This document shows, piece after piece, positions 6,448-11,777 of a stretch of 11,777 bases of DNA (the stretch's first letter is position 1; each line of letters begins with the position of its first letter). The notes beneath the pieces were generated by a model. The model was not told the origin of the DNA. It did not search any database and saw only the letters and a list, made by a program, of their open reading frames with translations. Position numbers and translations under genes: made by a program. Location: NCBI GenBank assembly GCA_937888665.1, contig CALBET010000900.1, forward strand, positions 1 through 11,777. The letters run 5' to 3'. Source of the stretch: an uncultured Acidobacteriota bacterium (lineage in GTDB: Bacteria; Acidobacteriota; Vicinamibacteria; Vicinamibacterales; UBA8438).

Positions 6448-6458
6448 GTTCGCTCGTC
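6443..6458 (+). repeat. GACGAG-TTCG-CTCGTC stem-loop between the His-rich and channel genes
   Basis: Perfect 6-bp stem with TTCG loop, 9 bases after the His-rich stop and 40 bases before the channel start, followed by a pyrimidine-rich but not T-only tract. It could be a weak attenuator or an mRNA-processing or stabilising hairpin setting relative expression of the first gene and the pump genes. No complete terminator is evident, so read-through is expected. Confidence 0.5.
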
Positions 6459-6497
6459 GTCCGTTCTCCCCCCGTCTCTCTTTGCCGTCGAGGTGTT

Positions 6498-7724
6498 ATG
6501 CGCAGAAGCATGCTGCGCGCCGCACTGGCGATCGCTCTGGTATCGCCGAGTGCTGGCGCTCAATCGTTGATGTTGACCGAGTCCGACGCGCTCGCGCGAC
6601 TGTCGACGAACAGTCCACACGTTCGGGCCATCCGCGCCGGCGTCGACGTGGCGCGGGTTGACGTGCTTGCGGCCGCTCGCTGGCCGAACCCTCGGTCGAC
6701 CGTCACGCGGGAGTCGGTAGCGGGCGTGACGGAGTACCTGGCGACGGTGTCTCAGCCGCTCCCTGTTACTGGCCTCAGAAGGCTGGAGGTAGCAGCCGCG
6801 TCGGCCCGGGTATCCACCAGCTCGAGCCGCGCCGATGACGAGATACGCCGCGTGAAGGCTGATCTGCGGGTCGCTTTTGCTGGCTTGGTGGCCGCTCAGG
6901 TCAAGGAGCGTGCATTGACCACCGCGGCCGACCGACTGCGGGTGCTCACCGAGATCCTGGCGAATCGGGAGGCGGCCGGCGCCGCGGCCGGATTCGACCG
7001 ACTGCGCGCGGAGCACGAGCTGAGCGAGCTCGAGATGGACGGCGTCGTGGCCGCGACCGACCGTGCTCGCGAACAGGCGTTCCTCGGGAGCTTCTTTGAC
7101 GATCTGCTCGACCCGGCGCGCATCGTGGCCGTTGACGGGACGAGAGCGCCAACGCCTGTCCCACCCCTCGCGGCACTCCTTGAGATCGCGGAGTCGTCCC
7201 GTGGTGAACTTGTCGCGTTGGGGCACGAGATCGACGCGGCCGGTTTCGCCGCGCGAGTGGCGGATCGACGTCGTGTCCCCGTGCCAGAAATCGTCGCCGG
7301 GACGAAGTCATCAAGTTTCGCCGGCGGGGACGTCGGCACCATCGTCTCGGTGAACGTAGCCCTTCCCCTGTTCGACCGCGCCCGCCCTGAGCGTGCGTTG
7401 GCCACCGCAAGAGAGACCCAGGCGTACGCGCGACGTGACGCGCTCAGACTCGTGCTTCGTGGCCAGATCGCGGCCCTCCGAACGACCGTCGTGGAACGGC
7501 GCGCGGCTGCCGCCCGGTATCGGGCCGAAGCCATCACCAGTGCCGACCAAATCGAGCGCATCGCACAAATCAGCTATGACGCGGGCGAGCGCAGCATCCT
7601 GGAATTACTGGACGCGTATCGTCTCGGGTCCGCGGCTCGGCTCCGTCTGGCGGCGCTCGACGCGGCGGTGCGCCATTACGAGGTAGAGCTGGAGTACGTC
7701 AGTGGCTGGGAGATGTCTCAATGA
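6498..7724 (+). CDS. TolC/CzcC-family outer-membrane efflux channel of the right system
   Basis: Outer-membrane factor of 408 residues, usual length for the CzcC-like OEP family. Signal peptide: MRRSMLR, then AALAIALVSPSAGAQS, with likely cleavage after AGA near residue 21. Two OEP repeats follow: an N-terminal half starting LTESDALARLSTNSPHVRA with PNPRSTVTRES and SQPLPVTGLRRLE, and a C-terminal half with SVNVALPLFDRARPE and YDAGERSILELLDAYR, both typical of CzcC. GAGGTG at 6490-6495 is very close to ATG 6498; ATG 6510 (residue 5) is an alternative with 14 bases of spacing and an equally good signal peptide. The stop overlaps the adaptor start (ATGA, 7721-7724). It differs clearly in sequence from the left channel, so this is a second pump system and not a recent tandem duplicate. 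Substrate is undefined. Confidence 0.93.
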   Translation: MRRSMLRAALAIALVSPSAGAQSLMLTESDALARLSTNSPHVRAIRAGVDVARVDVLAAARWPNPRSTVTRESVAGVTEYLATVSQPLPVTGLRRLEVAAASARVSTSSSRADDEIRRVKADLRVAFAGLVAAQVKERALTTAADRLRVLTEILANREAAGAAAGFDRLRAEHELSELEMDGVVAATDRAREQAFLGSFFDDLLDPARIVAVDGTRAPTPVPPLAALLEIAESSRGELVALGHEIDAAGFAARVADRRRVPVPEIVAGTKSSSFAGGDVGTIVSVNVALPLFDRARPERALATARETQAYARRDALRLVLRGQIAALRTTVVERRAAAARYRAEAITSADQIERIAQISYDAGERSILELLDAYRLGSAARLRLAALDAAVRHYEVELEYVSGWEMSQ

Positions 7725-9268
7725 AAATGACAAGCGGACTGGCCTGTGCGGTGCTTCTCGGGGCATGGGGTGCCACTGGTTGCACTCAGCAGGATGTCCC
7801 CACGCCAGCGGAGACGCCGACGCTCGACGTGACCCACTGGACGGACACGACCGAACTCTTCATGGAATACCCGCCGCTGGTGGCCGGACAGGCGGCGCTG
7901 TTTGCCGTCCATCTGACGACCCTGGCGGACTTCCAGGCCGTGACGGCCGGACACGCCAGCGTCGAGTTCGTGCCGGCAGACGGTGGCCCCGCGACGACCC
8001 TGACCGGCCCTGAGCCGTCGCGCCCCGGCGTGTTTCGGGTCGAAGGGGTGCCGCCCGCCCCGGGGCTGTACCGCTATGGGCTGGTGCTCGAGGCGCCAGG
8101 GCTCTCGGATCGTCACGACCTGGGCATGGTGAGCGTCTTTGCCGATGACGCGGCGGCCATGGCGGCGGCCGAGCGTGGCGCGCTGGAGACCGCCGAGGCG
8201 ATCGCGTATCTGAAGGAACCACAGTGGACGAACGGCTTCGCCACCGCCCTCGTCGGTGAGGCAGAGATCCGAACGTCGATCCGCGTGCCTGCCATGATTC
8301 ATCCCCTCCCAGGCGGTGAAGCGATGGTCACCGCCCCGGCGGCCGGTCGACTCATGGCCGATCTCCTGCCGTCGATCGGCGACCGGGTCCGCCCCGATCA
8401 GGTCCTCGCACGCCTGGAGCCACGGCTGTCGGCGGGCGCCGACCGGGCGACTCTGGCGGCAGAGGTCGCTGAGGCCGTGGCCGCGCTCGACGCCGCGCGC
8501 GCCGAGCAGACGCGGGCTGAGCGGTTGCTGGCGGAGCGAGCCGTGCCCGCGCGTCGGGTGGAGGAGGCCCGCCGAGCAGTAAAGGTCGCCGAGGCTTGGA
8601 ACGGCGCGGCAGAAGCCCGGCTCGCCCAACGCGATGAAACGCTGCGAAGTGGCGGCGGAGCGGCATCCGGCAACGCGTTCGTGCTGCGAGCCCCGATCGG
8701 CGGGCGGCTGGCCGAGGTCATGGCCACGCTCGGCGCCTCATATGACGAAGGGGCCCCGCTGTTCAGAATCGTACGAACGGATCGCGTGGAGGTGGAGGTG
8801 CAGGTACCCGCGGCAAGCGCGGTCGTTGCGCGGCAGGCGGTCGGTCTCGCGCTGGAATTTCCTGGCCAACCAGACTCGCTCGTGCTCACACCCCACCATG
8901 TGCACGACTCGGGCGTGCTTGACACCACCACCCGCGCCCTCGCCCTGCGGATGGCAATTGAGAACCCGGCCGAGCAACTGTTGATCGGACAGGTCGGAAC
9001 CGCGGTGCTGTATACGCGAGACCTGCAAAAGTGGCCTGTCGTGCCCCGAGCTGCGGTGCTGATGGAAGCCGGGCGGCCGTATGTCTTCGTCCAGCTCGGC
9101 GGCGAGCGCTTCGTACGGCGGTTTGTCGAGATCGCCGCCAGTGAGGCTGATTTCGTTGGCATCAAAAGTGGCGTCACGCTCGGAGAGCGCGTCGTCACGC
9201 AGGGTGCGTATGAGGTGCAGTTGGCGTCGGCCGCCACAGGACTGCCAACCGAAGGCCACGTCCACTAG
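7721..9268 (+). CDS. Lipoprotein RND periplasmic adaptor with extra N-terminal domain
   Basis: Membrane fusion protein of 515 residues, about 100 longer than the left adaptor. A lipobox-like GATGC places the lipidated Cys at C21, so it is probably held in the inner membrane by lipid. Residues about 45-140 form an additional beta-rich domain (TELFMEYPPLVAGQAALFAVHL, ending HDLGMVSVFAD). It resembles the Ig-like YtkA/FixH-type fold that precedes some heavy-metal adaptors; that comparison is from memory. The adaptor core follows: first lipoyl half about 198-232 (VTAPAAGRLMADLLPSIGDRV), Ala/Glu/Arg coiled-coil about 240-308, second lipoyl half about 320-350 (VLRAPIGGRLAEVMATLGAS), then beta-barrel and membrane-proximal domains. 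It ends GHVH. GGGAGA at 7708-7713 is a good ribosome binding site. It is translationally coupled to the channel gene, with 16 bases to the pump gene. Role is firm; the metal is unknown. Confidence 0.93.
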   Translation: MKMTSGLACAVLLGAWGATGCTQQDVPTPAETPTLDVTHWTDTTELFMEYPPLVAGQAALFAVHLTTLADFQAVTAGHASVEFVPADGGPATTLTGPEPSRPGVFRVEGVPPAPGLYRYGLVLEAPGLSDRHDLGMVSVFADDAAAMAAAERGALETAEAIAYLKEPQWTNGFATALVGEAEIRTSIRVPAMIHPLPGGEAMVTAPAAGRLMADLLPSIGDRVRPDQVLARLEPRLSAGADRATLAAEVAEAVAALDAARAEQTRAERLLAERAVPARRVEEARRAVKVAEAWNGAAEARLAQRDETLRSGGGAASGNAFVLRAPIGGRLAEVMATLGASYDEGAPLFRIVRTDRVEVEVQVPAASAVVARQAVGLALEFPGQPDSLVLTPHHVHDSGVLDTTTRALALRMAIENPAEQLLIGQVGTAVLYTRDLQKWPVVPRAAVLMEAGRPYVFVQLGGERFVRRFVEIAASEADFVGIKSGVTLGERVVTQGAYEVQLASAATGLPTEGHVH

Positions 9269-9284
9269 ACCTTGAAGGGATTCG

Positions 9285-11777
9285 ATGAAAAGCCTGATCC
9301 AATGGTCGATTGATCATCACTGGATGGTGCTCGCGCTGGCCGTCGTGCTGGCCGGGGCCGGTCTGTGGACGGCTCGCGACATGCCGGTCGACGTGTTTCC
9401 TGATCTGACCGCCCCGACCGTCACGATTCTGACTGAAGGCCACGGGATGGCGCCCGAGGAGATGGAAACGCTGGTGACGTTTCCGATTGAAGCGGCCATC
9501 AACGGGGCCTCCGGCGTCCGACGCGTCCGGTCCGCCACCGCGGTCGGTGTCGCTGTGGTGTGGGTCGAGTTCGATTGGGGCACCGACATCTTTGCCGCGC
9601 GGCAAATCGTCACCGAAAAATTGACGCTTGTAAGCAGCTCTCTCCCCCCACAGGTCGAGCGACCCGTCCTGGCGCCGATCTCCTCGATCATGGGAGAGAT
9701 ACTCTTCTTCGCGATCTCGTCAGACGGCGACGACCAGCTCGCGCTCCGCACCGTCGCCGATACCCTCGTTCGGCGGCGACTCCTTGCGGTGGCGGGCGTC
9801 TCGCAGGTCACGCCGATTGGCGGCGACAACCGACAGTTTCAGGTCATCGCCCACCCTGATCAGCTCCGCGCCAACAACATCTCCCTCACGGAACTCCTCA
9901 GTGCGGCCCGTGGCGCCAGCCAGAACACGTCGGCCGGCATCTACGTGGAAGGGCCTCAGGAGTACGTCCTGCAGACCATCGGTCGGGTCCGCACGACGGA
10001 GGACATCGGCAACAGTGTCGTCGCCCTACGTGGCGACAGGTCCGTACTCATTCGCGACATCGCCGACGTGCGCGAAGGCGCCGCCCTGAAGCGAGGCGAG
10101 GGGTCGCGAAACGGCACACCTGCGGTGATCGTTGGCGTACAGAAGCAGCCGGATGCCAACACGATCGAGTTGACAGCGCGACTCGATCGCGAGCTCGATG
10201 CGCTCCAGCAAGAGCTGCCGCGCGGCATGGTCATCGATCGCCTGATCTTCCGACAAGCAGACTTCATCGAAGTCGCCGTTGCGAACGTCACTGATGCCCT
10301 GCGTGACGGCAGCCTGTTCGTCGTTGTGATCGTAGTCCTCTTTCTCGCCAACATGCGTTCGGCGGCGATCACGCTCACCGCGATGCCGTTGTCCCTCGCG
10401 GCGGCGTTGCTCGTCCTGCGGGCGTTCGACGCCACGATCAACACAATGACTCTCGGAGGGATGGCCATCGCGATCGGCGCGCTCGTTGACGATGCCATTA
10501 TCGATGTTGAGAACGTCGTCCGGCGGTTGCGGGACAACGCGGCGAGACCGCGAGATGCGCAACAGCCCGCCAACGTGGTCGTGTGCGACGCCACGCTCGA
10601 AATCCGCACGTCCATCGTTTTTGCCACGGCCATCATCGTGCTCGTGTTCTTACCGATTTTTGGCCTCTCAGGCGTCGAGGGGCGATTGTTGACGCCGCTC
10701 GCATTCGCCTACATCGTGGCGCTGCTGGCGTCTCTGGCCGTCGCGATGATCGTCACACCAGCCCTCAGCTTCGCCTTTCTGCCGGGTGCGAGCTCGGTCT
10801 TACGCGGGCATGACGGCTGGTTGGCACGGACACTGAAAGCACCGTTTGCTCGACATCTGCCCTACGCGTTGGAGCACCCTCGATTGGTCATGGCGATATC
10901 AGCGGTACTGCTTGTGATCGCGGCCGTGGCGATGACGCGGATGGGCACAGCCTTTCTGCCGGAATTCAATGAGGGGACGCTGACGATCCAGGCCAATACC
11001 CTTCCCGGGACGTCCCTCCCCAAGTCTGACGAGATTGGGCGGCGCATCGAATCTATCTTGCTGGCCCAGCCTGAGGTCGTCGCGACCGCTCGTCGCACCG
11101 GTCGAGCAGAGTACGACGAGCACGTGCAGGGGGTCGAGGCCGCCGAAATCGACGTGGGTTTGCGCGAGACTGGCCGGTCTCGCGCAGAGCTGCTTGTAGC
11201 GCTCCGACAAGGCTTCTCGACACTGCCCGGCACCAACGTCACGATCGGGCAACCGATCTCCCACCGAATCGACCACATGCTGTCGGGCACACGCGCCAAC
11301 ATTGCGGTGAAGATCTTCGGAGACGACCTCCCGACGCTGCGCCGTCTGGGCGAACGTGTCCGCGATGTGATGATAGGGATTCCCGGCGCTGTTGACGTAT
11401 CGCTCGAGCAGCAGATGGATGTACCGTTCGTCCGCTTTGTATTGGACCGCTCCGCAATTGCACGATACGGCCTGCATGCCTCTGACGTGGCCGAAGCCGT
11501 TGAAACAAGTTTTGCTGGTACAACTGTGGGACGGGTGTTTGACCGCGCCACCGCGTTCGACCTGGTCGTGAAATTCGACCCCACCTCGCAGGCCGACTTT
11601 GACCGCCTCTTGGATCTGCCCGTCGACACGCCGCACGGCGGTCAGGTGCCGGTCAGGCTCCTCGCCGATGTGCGCCGGGAAATGGGGCCAAATATGATCC
11701 TACGCGAGAGCGTGCAGCGCCGGATCGTCATCTCGGCCAACGTGGCCGGGCGCGACTTGGGGAGCGTGGTCGAAGAC
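9285..11777 (+). CDS. CusA/CzcA-family RND efflux pump, N-terminal 831 residues (runs off window end)
   Basis: Second heavy-metal RND pump. I read it by hand from ATG 9285 with GAAGGGA at 9274-9280; 831 codons stay open to the window edge, about 80% of the usual length. TM1 lies at about 14-31, the first porter loop at about 33-335, TM2-TM6 at about 340-505, TM7 near 535, then the second porter loop. TM4 reads AIAIGALVDDAIIDVENVVRR, with D402 at the proton-relay position of CusA D405/CzcA D408 and E409 at the CzcA E415 position; the CzcA D402 site is Ala. D403 and D407 are additional acids. The CusA methionine triad is replaced: Q569, A619 and H664 occupy the sites of M573, M623 and M672. EFNEGTL and AVKIFGDDL are family signatures. 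A HME-type pump is sure. It is not Cu/Ag by ligand logic; divalent cations are likelier. A different subtype from the left pump. Confidence 0.94.
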   Translation, partial: MKSLIQWSIDHHWMVLALAVVLAGAGLWTARDMPVDVFPDLTAPTVTILTEGHGMAPEEMETLVTFPIEAAINGASGVRRVRSATAVGVAVVWVEFDWGTDIFAARQIVTEKLTLVSSSLPPQVERPVLAPISSIMGEILFFAISSDGDDQLALRTVADTLVRRRLLAVAGVSQVTPIGGDNRQFQVIAHPDQLRANNISLTELLSAARGASQNTSAGIYVEGPQEYVLQTIGRVRTTEDIGNSVVALRGDRSVLIRDIADVREGAALKRGEGSRNGTPAVIVGVQKQPDANTIELTARLDRELDALQQELPRGMVIDRLIFRQADFIEVAVANVTDALRDGSLFVVVIVVLFLANMRSAAITLTAMPLSLAAALLVLRAFDATINTMTLGGMAIAIGALVDDAIIDVENVVRRLRDNAARPRDAQQPANVVVCDATLEIRTSIVFATAIIVLVFLPIFGLSGVEGRLLTPLAFAYIVALLASLAVAMIVTPALSFAFLPGASSVLRGHDGWLARTLKAPFARHLPYALEHPRLVMAISAVLLVIAAVAMTRMGTAFLPEFNEGTLTIQANTLPGTSLPKSDEIGRRIESILLAQPEVVATARRTGRAEYDEHVQGVEAAEIDVGLRETGRSRAELLVALRQGFSTLPGTNVTIGQPISHRIDHMLSGTRANIAVKIFGDDLPTLRRLGERVRDVMIGIPGAVDVSLEQQMDVPFVRFVLDRSAIARYGLHASDVAEAVETSFAGTTVGRVFDRATAFDLVVKFDPTSQADFDRLLDLPVDTPHGGQVPVRLLADVRREMGPNMILRESVQRRIVISANVAGRDLGSVVED

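Noticed and set aside
5910..7226. Long minus-strand open frame (438 codons) antisense to the His-rich gene and half of the right channel gene
   Set aside because: It has no recognisable domain, a low-complexity Arg/His composition typical of antisense frames in GC-rich DNA, and lies opposite a clear signal-peptide-bearing OEP gene.
8398..9237. Minus-strand open frame of 279 codons, and another at 7718-8629
   Set aside because: Both are Ser/Ala/Arg-rich mirror frames of the well-supported adaptor gene, with no motif.
10862..11629. Minus-strand frames of about 250 codons within the right pump
   Set aside because: The plus strand carries an unbroken, motif-rich RND pump here; the antisense frames show only Ser/Arg-rich sequence.

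Overview
The window is GC-rich, densely coding Gram-negative bacterial DNA. It is almost wholly given to heavy-metal efflux: two complete-looking CBA-type tripartite RND pump operons point away from each other, with one two-component regulatory system and one small His-rich secreted protein between them. Both pump (RND) genes run off the window ends. The organism cannot be named from this sequence. The GC content, the Gram-negative envelope machinery and a palindromic GGCTTCGGCC-type element fit an Acidobacteriota-like (Vicinamibacteria) or other high-GC environmental genome, but that is only a weak impression. No rRNA, tRNA, insertion sequence or CRISPR array is visible.

Left half, minus strand, in transcription order: an OmpR-type response regulator (5893-5228), a CusS/CzcS-type sensor kinase (5241-3760), a palindromic element, a regulatory stretch holding four heptamer boxes at an exact 11-bp period, then a czcC-like outer-membrane channel (3597-2296), a czcB-like adaptor (2299-1052) and the first 351 residues of a CzcA-like RND pump (1055 to beyond position 1). 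The C/B and B/A junctions are ATGA overlaps, and the regulator and kinase genes overlap, so translation is tightly coupled. The boxed array sits where a PhoB/OmpR-family regulator would replace the -35 element of the czcC promoter, so the local two-component system probably switches on this operon.

Right half, plus strand: a near-consensus sigma70-type promoter (TTGACT-N17-CATAAT, 5998-6026) whose -35 lies in a perfect inverted repeat. It is followed by a small His-rich exported protein (about 6048-6434), a TolC/CzcC-family channel (6498-7724), a lipoprotein adaptor with an extra N-terminal beta-type domain (7721-9268) and an RND pump of a different subtype (9285 to beyond 11777). This pump keeps the intramembrane proton-relay acids but lacks the CusA methionine triad, so it is probably not a Cu(I)/Ag(I) pump.

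Working model: the kinase senses metal in the periplasm and the regulator induces the left CzcCBA. The right operon is driven from its own, apparently stronger, promoter; it may have a different regulator and substrate, and may use the His-rich protein as a periplasmic metal buffer or chaperone. The most novel-looking elements are the His-rich protein, the 11-bp phased operator array, and the pairing of two non-identical metal RND systems around a kinase whose sensor loop has no His or Cys.
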